Below are positions 1 to 7,607 of a DNA stretch of 7,607 bases, piece by piece. The stretch's first letter is position 1. Each line of letters begins with the position of its first letter. Position numbers and translations under genes: made by a program. Where the stretch lies: NCBI GenBank assembly GCA_002862965.1, contig PKCW01000295.1:1-7607 (forward strand), in the 5' to 3' direction. Source of the stretch: Pseudomonadota bacterium. Lineage in GTDB: Bacteria > Pseudomonadota > Gammaproteobacteria > UBA5335. Below the pieces are notes generated by a model that saw nothing but the letters and a program-made list of their open reading frames with translations, did not search any database and was not told the origin of the DNA.

Positions 1-147
1 CTGGCTGGCCCAGGTCTCCAGACTCCCCTTACCCTTAAAAGGCTGTAAAAGGCCTTTTAGGTAGCCTGCGTGTTCCAGCCGCTGGAAGTCCGCCTGTTCC
101 AGCGCCACGAAGCGCGTGGAGTGGCTGATAGGGGGCGATGCTGTCAT
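1..147 (-). CDS. DUF3158 family protein, N-terminal part (runs off the window)
   Basis: Forty-nine codons are present, from an ATG at 147-145 to the left edge, with no stop. The translation begins MTASPPISHSTRFVALEQ and continues through a stretch with LKGLLQPFKGKG. I recognise this as the start of the DUF3158 family, which is carried by ICEclc-type elements directly after the PFL_4669 gene. The start is fixed by a 4-base ATGA overlap with the stop of the upstream gene (146-144), the usual sign of translational coupling. The family's function is not established; its place in the module suggests a role in replication or maintenance of the element. The C-terminus cannot be judged. Confidence 0.75.
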   Translation of the reverse strand, partial: MTASPPISHSTRFVALEQADFQRLEHAGYLKGLLQPFKGKGSLETWASQ

Positions 148-923
148 GCGCCAGCACCCTCATCGCCCGCGGCACCATCGGCTGCGCCACCCGTGGGAGC
201 CTGCGCATCGGGCACGATGGCAGGCGCAGCAGGCGGCGTGCCGGGCTTGTTCGACCGCCGCGCGATGGGTGGCGCGAAGCGCGAGCGGCGCGTGCCTTCC
301 AGCACGTCCTGCGGCAACTCGCCGAACTTCTCCAGCGCCGCTCGCGCCGCCGCGTTCTTCGCCGCGAAGTCGTCGCGCGTGGTGCCCGAGTAGCGGTACT
401 GCTGGGCCAGCGAGAACAGGCTGCGCAGCGCGTGCGCACCATCATTGAGCCAGCGCTCCAAGGTGCTGCGGTCGATCAGCGCCGTGTGGTGCGCCAGGAT
501 GAGCTTGCGTGCCAGGTCGTCGTAGTCGGCCAGCAGATACACCGCCATGAAGCCGAGCTGGGCGTTCACGAACAGCGGCAGCTTCACCGGCTGCACGTTC
601 ATGTTCTCGCCCAGGGACAGCGCCGCTGGCACGTCGGCCAAGGCCTGATCGACCTGTTCGCGCAGGGTCTGCAGACGGGTCTTGGTGTCGGCGAGCTTGT
701 CCTCGATCCGCAACATCCACCAGTCCGAGTACGGGTCGTCCTGCTCGGCGCCGCGCTTCATCTTGTTCATGGCGCCGATGAAGCCGTTGAGACCGATGAT
801 GCCGGGGCGCCCCTCGGTCGGCGCACGGCCGTGCCAGATGCGCGAAGCGTGGTGCGTGTGCAGCGTCAGCGACATCGCGCTGCGCAGCGATCCGAGATTC
901 AGTTGCAGGGGTTCGTTGGCCAT
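144..923 (-). CDS. Integrating conjugative element protein, PFL_4669 family (TIGR03761)
   Basis: This is a complete 259-residue protein starting MANEPLQLNLGSLRSAM. The N-terminal two thirds (LTLHTHHASRIWHGR, IIGLNGFIGAMNKMKRGAEQ, DDPYSDWWMLRIEDKL, then FVNAQLGFMAVYLLADYDDL) are highly characteristic of the PFL_4669 family of ICE proteins. The last 40 or so residues are Ala/Gly/Pro-rich and look disordered. No signal peptide or membrane segment is seen, so it should be cytoplasmic. Its biochemical role is unknown; it belongs to the conserved block that also encodes replication protein, SSB and topoisomerase III in these elements. ATG 923 is the first in-frame start after the upstream stop codon. 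It has no strong Shine-Dalgarno sequence, which fits coupling to upstream translation. The stop overlaps the DUF3158 start. Confidence 0.85.
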   Translation of the reverse strand: MANEPLQLNLGSLRSAMSLTLHTHHASRIWHGRAPTEGRPGIIGLNGFIGAMNKMKRGAEQDDPYSDWWMLRIEDKLADTKTRLQTLREQVDQALADVPAALSLGENMNVQPVKLPLFVNAQLGFMAVYLLADYDDLARKLILAHHTALIDRSTLERWLNDGAHALRSLFSLAQQYRYSGTTRDDFAAKNAAARAALEKFGELPQDVLEGTRRSRFAPPIARRSNKPGTPPAAPAIVPDAQAPTGGAADGAAGDEGAGA

Positions 924-980
924 GTGGACGACTCGCGGTAAAGGAACGAGCCGCCAGCATCGTGATCGGCCGGAAGGGCG

Positions 981-1098
981 TCAGTCATCAAACCGCATCC
1001 AGCCCGCGCCCGGTTTGTGGAACACGACACGGAAGGCTGTCTGTGCCAGCTATCCCCTGGGGATAGGTCTTGAGCCGTCGAGGCTTGATGTCGGGGCG
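981..1098 (-). pseudogene. 3' remnant of an ICE gene, probably the STY4528-type replication protein
   Basis: Directly upstream of the PFL_4669 gene the minus strand reads RPDIKPRRLKTYPQGIAGTDS in one frame (from 1098). After one frame change near 1036-1031 it reads FRVVFHKPGAGWMRFDD and stops at 983-981. Joined, these make a natural-looking protein C-terminus; removing one C from the minus-strand run restores a single frame. In ICEclc-type modules the gene in this place is STY4528, a pathogenicity-island replication protein, so I assign it by position rather than by a firm sequence match. Everything upstream of about 1098 is lost: an in-frame TAA lies immediately before, and the plus-strand transposase fragment begins there. 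Confidence 0.45.
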
Positions 1099-1100
1099 TT

Positions 1101-1508
1101 AACTATCTGTTGCGTGAGTCGTATCGCGAGGGCATGAAGGTCAAAAAGCGCACGCTGGCCAATCTGTCGTCACTGTCGGACGAGCAGCTGGTGGCGCTGC
1201 GCGCGGTGCTGCAGGGCCAGAAGCTGTATCCCGTCGAGGCTCTGTTCGAAGTCGTCAGCTCGCGTCCGCAGGGCCATGTCGAGGCCGTCCGCGTAGCCAT
1301 GTCCCGCCTGGGGCTCCCCGCGCTGCTCGGAGCGCGGCCTTCTCCCGAGCGCGACCAGGTGCTGGCGATGATCGCTGCTCGCATCCTGGCGCCGCACACC
1401 AAGCTGGCCACGACGCGCTGGTGGCACACCACGACCTTGGCCGAGGACTTCGGGGTCGCCGATGCCACAGAACAGGATCTGTACGCGGCGATGGACTGGC
1501 TGCTGGAG
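1101..1508 (+). pseudogene. IS1634-family transposase, N-terminal fragment
   Basis: The frame reads NYLLRESYREGMKVKKRT, then LANLSSLSDEQLVALRAVLQ, a RPQGHVEAV segment, and LAMIAARILAPHTKLATTRW up to YAAMDWLL. This is the N-terminal region of IS1634-type IS4-superfamily transposases, before the catalytic domain. The first dozen or so residues of a normal protein are missing and no good start exists: TTG 1110 and ATG 1134 are merely internal codons. The catalytic DDE part is absent because the reading frame passes into ISL3-type sequence at about 1506-1509. It is a dead fragment left by at least two rearrangements. No terminal inverted repeats were recognised. Confidence 0.75.
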
Positions 1509-1804
1509 TCGCCGGCGTTCATCAAGGGCTGTACCGACGAACTGCCCAACGCCAGGATCACCTTCGACAAGTTCCGCGTCGTCTGGCATGCCAACGCGGC
1601 GTGGACAAGATGCGGCGCATCGAGCAGCGCGCCGACAAGTCCCTCAAGGGGATGCGCTGGTCGCTGCTCAAGGGCCGCTCCAGCCTCAGGCCCGAGGCCG
1701 CGGCCGATCTGGACGCGCTCATCGCCCGAATGAACTCTGCGCGCGCCGCGCGCGCCTGGGTCTACAAGGAGCGGTTGCGCGAAATCCTCGAGTGCAAGCA
1801 GATT
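1509..1804 (+). pseudogene. ISL3-family transposase, internal fragment with a frame break
   Basis: From SPAFIKGCTDELPNARITFD the translation is that of an ISL3-type DDE transposase; the Asp of the FDKF segment would be the second catalytic acid. Near 1601 the frame changes: the sequence reads HANAA then WTRC, whereas the next frame gives VDKMRRIEQRADKSLKGMRW and runs on through ARAWVYKERLREILE to KQI at about 1804. Adding one G at 1601 restores one frame. The first catalytic Asp and the final Glu are missing, so it cannot work. If the break is ignored, the upstream frame continues as nonsense to 1733; the restored frame hits TGA at 1814-1816, just past the end of homology. Confidence 0.75.
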
Positions 1805-1870
1805 TTTCGACAATGAATTACAGGTAGCGACTATCCCTTCTTTACGGTAGACGACTGACGAAGAGCCTCC
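1805..1870 (+). other. Unassigned junction between the transposase fragment and the PII-like remnant
   Basis: These 66 bases are visibly richer in A and T than both sides. They contain an imperfect direct repeat, GGTAGCGACT at 1823-1832 and GGTAGACGACT at 1846-1856. I see no coding signal. It could be the end of a lost mobile element or a stretch of its original flank; I could not match it to a known terminal inverted repeat. Confidence 0.3.
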
Positions 1871-2115
1871 CCCGGTATCACCGTCACGAAGGTCAAGGGC
1901 TACGGCGAGTACGCCGATTTCTACAAGCACGACTGGCTGACGACGCACGTGCGCAGCGAGATCTTCAAGTCCGCCGTGCGGGCGGATGCGCTCGCGCTGA
2001 CCATCGTCGACGCCGCGCACACCGGCGTCGAGGGCGACGACATCGTCGCGATCCCGCCAGTGGAGCGCGTGATCCGCATCGCACGCGCGCTGCTGCGGCC
2101 GACGCCGAGCTATGA
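1859..2115 (+). pseudogene. PII-like signalling protein, N-terminally truncated and frameshifted
   Basis: The frame reads PGITVTKVKGYGEYADFYKH, then DWLTTHVRSEIFKS, and later IVDAAHTGVEGDDIVAIPPV and ERVIRI. GITVTKVKGYG matches the strand leading to the PII T-loop, AAHTGVEGD the B-loop, and VERVIRI the C-terminal strand. About the first 30 residues of a PII protein are missing: an in-frame TGA at 1856-1858 precedes the fragment. The short T-loop lacks the usual GlnB/GlnK sequence and resembles the divergent PII group associated with metal-efflux genes, which fits a copper ATPase next door (family statement from memory). Adding one C near 2080 turns the C-terminus into RIRTRAAAADAEL with a TGA at 2113-2115. 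As written, the frame instead runs on without homology to 2197. GTG 1949 is only an internal codon. Confidence 0.7.
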
Positions 2116-2147
2116 CCAGGACTCATGGAGATGCGGCCTGCGCGCTC

Positions 2148-2189
2148 TTGATTCAGGTCATTGTCGGCCGGGCAGACACGGCGCATATT
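2148..2189 (+). promoter_or_regulatory. Putative FNR/Anr-type activated promoter of copA
   Basis: TTGATTCAGGTCAT at 2148-2161 has a perfect left half (TTGAT) and a partial right half (GTCAT for ATCAA) of the FNR/Anr/Dnr consensus. A -10-like CATATT lies at 2184-2189. If transcription starts near 2196, the box centre is about 41.5 bases upstream, the classical class II position. The same arrangement recurs at 5109. Which CRP/FNR family member would bind cannot be told from sequence. Confidence 0.55.
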
Positions 2190-2211
2190 GCACGTGAAAT
2201 CTGCCCGACCG
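2165..2211. repeat. Inverted repeat CGGGCAGA / TCTGCCCG before copA
   Basis: The arms at 2169-2176 and 2200-2207 are perfect 8-base complements. After one mismatch they extend by three more pairs (2165-2167 with 2209-2211). The intervening 23 bases contain the -10-like hexamer. As DNA it could be a repressor operator; as RNA from an upstream promoter it could form a hairpin in the copA leader. There is no U-run, so it is not a standard terminator. Confidence 0.35.
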
Positions 2212-2233
2212 GGTGGACGGAGGCATGTGGCGC

Positions 2234-4526
2234 ATGAGCGACGATCTGCAGCACCTCTGCCACGACGCAGTTGCGGCCGACGTCGCAGCACTCCGGGCCG
2301 GCACTCTCTACAGCTGTCCGATGCACCCGGAAGTGCGCAGCGACAAGCCCGGGCGATGTCCCAAATGCGGCATGGCGCTGGAGCCCGTCCTTGCGCCGGC
2401 GTCTGCGCCGAAGACCGAATGGGTGTGCCCGATGCACCCGGAGATCGTGCGCGACGCGCCCGGCAGCTGCCCGATCTGTGGCATGGCGCTGGAGCCGCGC
2501 AACGCGGTGGGTGCGGAGGAGGACGGCGCCGAACTGAAGGACATGACGCGGCGCTTCTGGTGGGCGATGGCGTTCACGGTGCCGCTGGTCGTCATCGCGA
2601 TGGGCGACCTGCTGCCGGGTGAGCCCTTCTCGAATCTGTTCGGCCATCGCGCGCGAATGTGGATCGAGCTGGCGCTGGCGAGCCCGGTGTGTCTGTATTC
2701 GGCCTGGCCGTTCTACACGCGCGGCGTGCGGTCGGTCATCAACCGCAGCCTCAACATGTTCACGCTGATCGGCCTGGGCGTGTCGGTGGCCTACGCCTAC
2801 AGCGTGATCGGCACGCTGCTGCCCGGCATCTTTCCGCCTTCGTTCCGCGGCGAGACCGGCGGTGTCGCCGTGTACTTCGAGGCGGCCGGCGTCATCGTCA
2901 CGCTGATCCTGCTCGGTCAGGTCATGGAGTTGCGCGCGCGCAGCCAGACCGGCGCCGCGATCAAGCAACTGCTCGGACTCGCGGCCAAGACCGCGCGTCG
3001 CATCGGCGACCACGGCAACGAGCAGGACGTGCCGCTTGAGCAGGTCCTGGTCGGCGACGGGCTGCGCGTGCGGCCCGGCGAGAAGGTGCCGGTGGACGGC
3101 GTCGTCCTCGAGGGCCACAGCACGCTCGACGAGTCGATGGTGACCGGCGAGCCGGTGCCGGTCGAAAAGCAGGCCGGCGACAAGCTGGTCGGCGCGACGA
3201 TCAACGGTACCGGCTCGCTGGTCATGCGCGCCGAGAAAGTCGGCGCCGACACACTGCTGTCGCGCATCATCGCGATGGTCGCCGAGGCACAGCGCAGCCG
3301 CGCCCCGATCCAGAAGCTCGCCGACCAGGTGTCGGGCTGGTTCGTGCCGGTGGTCATCGCCATCGCCGTCGTCGCCGCGACCGTCTGGGGGCTGGTCGGC
3401 CCCGAGCCGCGCATGGCCTACGCGATCATCGTCGCCGTGTCGGTGCTGATCATCGCCTGTCCGCGCGCGCTGGGCCTGGCGACGCCGATGTCGATCATGG
3501 TCGCCACTGGCCGCGGCGCGACCATGGGCATCCTGTTCCGCAACGCCGAGGCGATCGAGGTGCTGCGCAAGGTCGACACCCTGGTCGTCGACAAGACCGG
3601 CACGCTGACCCTGGGCAAGCCCAGGCTGGTCAGCGTCAAGCCCGCCGCCGGCTTCGACGAGGCCGCGCTGCTGCGCCTCGTCGCGGCGGTCGAACGCGGC
3701 AGCGAGCATCCGCTGGCCGCGGCGCTGGTCGAGGGTGCGCGCGAGCGCGGCGTCGAGGCGGCGGCCGCCGAGGACTTCCAGTCGGTCACCGGCAAGGGCG
3801 TCGCCGCCCACGTCGACGGCCGTGCGGTGGCGCTGGGCAACGCGGCGCTGATGCAGGATCTGGGCGTCGACGTTGCGGGGCTGCAGGCCGAAACCGATGC
3901 GCTGCGCGCGCAGGCGCAGACCGTCATGTTCGTCGCCACCGAAGGCCGCGTCGCCGGCTACGTCGGCGTCGCCGATCCGATCAAGGACTCGACGCCGGAG
4001 GCGATCCGCAGCCTGCACGACGAGGGCATCCGCATCGTCATGCTGACCGGCGACAACCGACACACCGCCGCCGCGGTCGCGAAAAAGCTCGGCATCGACG
4101 AAGTCGTGGCCGAAGTGCTGCCGGCCGACAAGGTGGAGGTGGTCAAGCGCCACCAGGCGCAAGGGCGCTTCGTCGCGATGGCTGGCGACGGCATCAACGA
4201 CGCGCCGGCGCTGGCGCAGGCGCAGGTCGGCATCGCCATGGGCACCGGCACCGACGTGGCGATGGAGTCGGCTGGCGTGACGCTAGTCAAGGGCGATCTG
4301 CGGCATCGCGCGCGCACGCCGGCTGTCGCGCGCGACGATGGCCAACATTCGCCAGAACCTGTTCTTCGCGTTCGTCTACAACGCTGCCGGTGTGCCGGTC
4401 GCCGCTGGCGTGCTGTATCCGTTCATCGGGCTGCTGCTGCACCCGATCATTGCCGCCGCGGCGATGAGCCTGAGCTCGGTGTCGGTCGTCACCAATGCGC
4501 TGCGGCTACGCCGCAAGGAGATCTGA
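2234..4526 (+). CDS. copA: Copper-exporting P1B-type ATPase (CopA-like), interrupted by one frameshift and with CPR instead of CPC
   Basis: This inner-membrane pump would use ATP to export Cu(I) from the cytoplasm. Two N-terminal metal-binding domains of the CPMHPE type occupy residues about 26-51 and 63-88 (CPMHPEV...CPKCGM, CPMHPEI...CPICGM); no GMTCxxC domain is present. Helices follow from residue 108. TGE is at 304-306, the phosphorylation site DKTGT begins at D453, HP is at 492-493 and GDGINDAP at 651-658. The membrane motif at 409-411 reads CPR where CPC is expected, so one copper-ligating Cys is missing. After R690 (4303) the frame is lost; continuing from 4302 gives the true C-terminus, [18 protein letters not shown] and [20 protein letters not shown], with the YN and MSxSS motifs of the last two helices. 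The repaired length is about 764 residues, normal for the family. Unrepaired, the frame runs as nonsense to 4990 across the next gene. ATG 2234 has GGAGG (2219-2223) ten bases upstream; ATG 2225 is possible but too close to it. Confidence 0.85.
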
Positions 4527-4985
4527 ATGAAACTCGAACAGACGCGGGACATCATCGACTGGTGCGTCCGCTTTCACGACTCGCTGGGCCACCAGTACGA
4601 GTCCATCTCCGAGTCGACCGCCGAGCCGCGCCTGAAGATGATGCTGGACTACCTCGCCCAGCACGAGCACGAGATGCACGCGGGCCTGGCACGATTTCTC
4701 GAAACCGCGAGCCCCGCCGTGCTCAACACCTGGTTCCGCCAGGTGCCGGAGCTGCCGCAGCCGGACGCACTCGAAGCGTTGCGCAGCTGCCTGTGCTGCG
4801 CGTCGGTGGACGACGCCGAGAACGCGGCCAGGGCATTCCACACCGAGCTGCAGGGCATGTACCAACAGCTCGCGGATGTGAGCGAGACGGCGCAGCTGCG
4901 CGAGCTGTTCGAGTCGCTCGTCAACGGCGAGGACGCGGAGTTGCGGCGCATGGTGCGCGACACGGCACAGCTGGACAGCCTGTGA
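4527..4985 (+). CDS. Conserved-looking small helical protein, possibly ferritin-like four-helix bundle
   Basis: A 152-residue protein with no signal peptide or membrane segment, predicted cytoplasmic and almost entirely helical. Its ATG directly follows the copA stop, and AAGGAG at 4515-4520, inside the end of copA, is a good Shine-Dalgarno sequence, so the two are co-translated. Helix 1 (about 5-30) carries H17, H22 and E25. Helix 2 has an unusual HEHEMH cluster at 46-51, in a context ([12 protein letters not shown]) like the second helix of rubrerythrin-type proteins. A Cys cluster, CLCC, lies at 88-91. The last helix has [16 protein letters not shown] at 127-142. These could form a metal site, and the link to a copper pump supports metal handling, but no exact ferritin ExxH pair is seen. 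I do not recognise a named family, and the function is open. Confidence 0.75.
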   Translation: MKLEQTRDIIDWCVRFHDSLGHQYESISESTAEPRLKMMLDYLAQHEHEMHAGLARFLETASPAVLNTWFRQVPELPQPDALEALRSCLCCASVDDAENAARAFHTELQGMYQQLADVSETAQLRELFESLVNGEDAELRRMVRDTAQLDSL

Positions 4986-5108
4986 GGTAGTGCCGATGCG
5001 CGTGTTGCTCTTCACGGACGGGAAATGACGCAGGGCAGCGCGGCGATGCAGCGATACAAGGAGCTGCTTGGCCTCGACGCCGACAGGCGAACAGCCCCGC
5101 TTCCGCGC
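4986..5108 (+). other. Non-coding stretch after the helical-protein gene
   Basis: I see no convincing gene or terminator hairpin here. A 10-codon frame at 4996-5028 begins MRVLLFTDGK, which faintly recalls the start of a universal stress protein but stops at once. A longer frame from 5025 overlaps the Cys-rich gene out of frame and has no recognisable content. Confidence 0.4.
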
Positions 5109-5150
5109 TTGATCCAGGTCAGTGCCGGAGTCGCAGCCGGCTTCCAGAAT
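5109..5150 (+). promoter_or_regulatory. Second putative FNR/Anr-type promoter, ahead of the Cys-rich gene and glgX
   Basis: TTGATCCAGGTCAG at 5109-5122 differs from the copA box at two of 14 bases, and the similarity continues: 17 of 20 bases match between 5109-5128 and 2148-2167. A -10-like CAGAAT sits at 5145-5150, exactly 36 bases after the box start, as at copA. The predicted start of transcription is near 5157, about 25 bases before the ATG of the next gene. Confidence 0.55.
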
Positions 5151-5181
5151 GTGCCACACGATCACCCAGTGGAGAACAGAG

Positions 5182-5344
5182 ATGAGCTTCTTTTCACGCA
5201 AGCGCGCTTCGAGCACGGCGCCGGCCAAACCCGCCGTCAAGGGCGATCACGAGTGCTGCAAGGAGAAGGGCACTGCAGCCGACGTCAAGAATACGGCTGC
5301 CCCACAGACGGGCAATGCGCCCAAGGCGCCGGCGGGCGGCTGTT

Positions 5345-5367
<23 letters not shown>
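5182..5367 (+). CDS. Small Cys/His-rich peptide, candidate metal-binding protein
   Basis: A 61-residue protein beginning MSFFSRKRASSTAPAK. It carries HECC at residues 23-26 and ends GGCCGGKHAH, so two vicinal Cys pairs (25-26 and 54-55) and three His residues (23, 59, 61) sit at the two ends of a low-complexity Ala/Pro/Lys linker. There is no signal peptide or membrane helix. The start is fixed by GGAG at 5171-5174, seven bases before ATG 5182; the in-frame codons upstream have no such site. Position just after an FNR-like promoter and downstream of a copper pump suggests soft-metal binding or a chaperone role, which is inference only. Its 3' end overlaps the probable glgX start in another frame. 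No named family was recognised. Confidence 0.7.
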
Positions 5368-7396
<2,029 letters not shown>

Positions 7397-7406
7397 GGTG
7401 ATTCCC

Positions 7407-7607
7407 GTGCACGAGGCGCGCCCAAGCGCCATACCAATCGACGCACTGCGGGCACTGATGCTGGCCACGTTCAGCGTCTCCGCTGGCTATGGCGTGGTGC
7501 TGCCGGTACTGCCGGACAGCGTCGCGGCCCTGGGCGGGGCGGCGACCGGCGAGGCTTTCGTCTCCCGCCACACCGGGCTGCTGGCCGGCGCGTACACGCT
7601 CGCATTG
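7407..7607 (+). CDS. MFS transporter, N-terminal part (runs off the window)
   Basis: Sixty-seven codons from GTG 7407 to the right edge, open throughout. GAGGTG at 7395-7400, overlapping the glgX stop, is a well-placed Shine-Dalgarno sequence. After a short polar start (VHEARPSAIPID) comes a first membrane helix, LMLATFSVSAGYGVVLPVLP, with the GxxLPxLP pattern typical of drug/proton-antiporter-like major facilitator proteins. A hydrophilic loop follows, then a second helix starting LLAGAYTLAL. The 10-base gap to glgX implies the same transcript. The substrate cannot be predicted; a sugar or drug exporter are both possible. Confidence 0.7.
   Translation, partial: MHEARPSAIPIDALRALMLATFSVSAGYGVVLPVLPDSVAALGGAATGEAFVSRHTGLLAGAYTLAL

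Larger units (their letters stand above)
1..1098 (-). mobile_element. Edge of an integrating conjugative element (replication/maintenance module)
   Basis: Three adjacent minus-strand reading frames match the order known for ICEclc/PFL-type elements: STY4528-like, then PFL_4669, then DUF3158. The first is only a 3' remnant. The element continues beyond the left end of the window. On the right it stops at about 1098, where a plus-strand transposase fragment begins. No attachment site or integrase is visible, so this is probably a truncation by rearrangement rather than the natural end of the element. The family assignments come from recognising the proteins; the truncation is inferred. Confidence 0.7.

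Noticed and set aside
138..941. 267-codon plus-strand open frame opposite the PFL_4669 gene
   Set aside because: Antisense shadow rich in Arg, Gln, Val and His; the minus-strand protein is a clear family member.
1050..1066. 17-base palindrome CTATCCCC-T-GGGGATAG
   Set aside because: It falls within the coding remnant of the ICE gene (around TYPQG) and has no partner copy or promoter next to it; a chance palindrome in coding sequence is enough to explain it.
1103..2020. 305-codon minus-strand open frame across the transposase and PII fragments
   Set aside because: It spans three unrelated plus-strand remnants, so it cannot be an ancestral gene; low-complexity shadow.
2153..4162. Long minus-strand open frame (669 codons) opposite copA
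   Set aside because: Its translation is dominated by His, Asp, Arg, Gln and Ala repeats typical of the antisense of a GC-rich gene, with no motif; the plus strand carries a clear P-type ATPase.
4304..4990. C-terminal extension of CopA over the next gene
   Set aside because: Arises only because of the frame break; the sequence is nonsense while the correct C-terminus and an independent gene lie in another frame.
4996..5028. MRVLLFTDGK mini-frame as a universal stress protein remnant
   Set aside because: Only ten residues; no further similarity downstream in any frame.

Overview
The DNA is very GC-rich with dense coding. Its gene families (an ICE replication module, a PII-like regulator, a P1B copper ATPase with CPMHPE domains, GlgX, and FNR-type promoter boxes) suggest a proteobacterium, most likely a facultatively anaerobic or denitrifying beta- or gammaproteobacterium. 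The organism is inferred from gene content and style only.

Left part (1-1098, minus strand): the edge of an integrating conjugative element of the ICEclc/PFL/SPI-7 type. Reading leftwards there is a broken 3' end that may be the STY4528-type replication gene, an intact PFL_4669-family (TIGR03761) gene, and the first 49 codons of a DUF3158 gene coupled to it by an ATGA overlap. The element continues off the left end and stops abruptly on the right, at about 1098.

Middle (about 1099-2115): a scrapyard of truncated genes on the plus strand. An IS1634-type transposase N-terminal fragment is fused in frame to an internal piece of an unrelated ISL3-type transposase. A short unassigned joint follows, then a PII-like protein that has lost its N-terminus and carries a frame break.

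Right part (2116-7607, plus strand): what looks like a coherent host locus. It holds a copper-exporting P-type ATPase with two N-terminal metal-binding domains, a 152-residue probable helical-bundle protein, a 61-residue Cys/His peptide, a GlgX-type glycogen debranching enzyme, and the start of an MFS transporter. Two almost identical FNR/Anr-like boxes lie upstream of copA (2148) and of the Cys-rich gene (5109). Each sits the same 36 bases ahead of a -10-like hexamer, which suggests two co-regulated transcription units responding to oxygen limitation: copA plus the helical protein, and the peptide plus glgX plus MFS.

The ATPase as written is damaged in two ways. Its membrane CPC motif reads CPR, and a single missing base near 4302 removes the last two membrane helices from the frame. 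Similar one-base breaks occur near 1031-1036, 1601 and 2080. They point either to decay of a rearranged region or to uncorrected indel errors in the sequence; the intact 2-kb glgX shows the whole window is not error-ridden.
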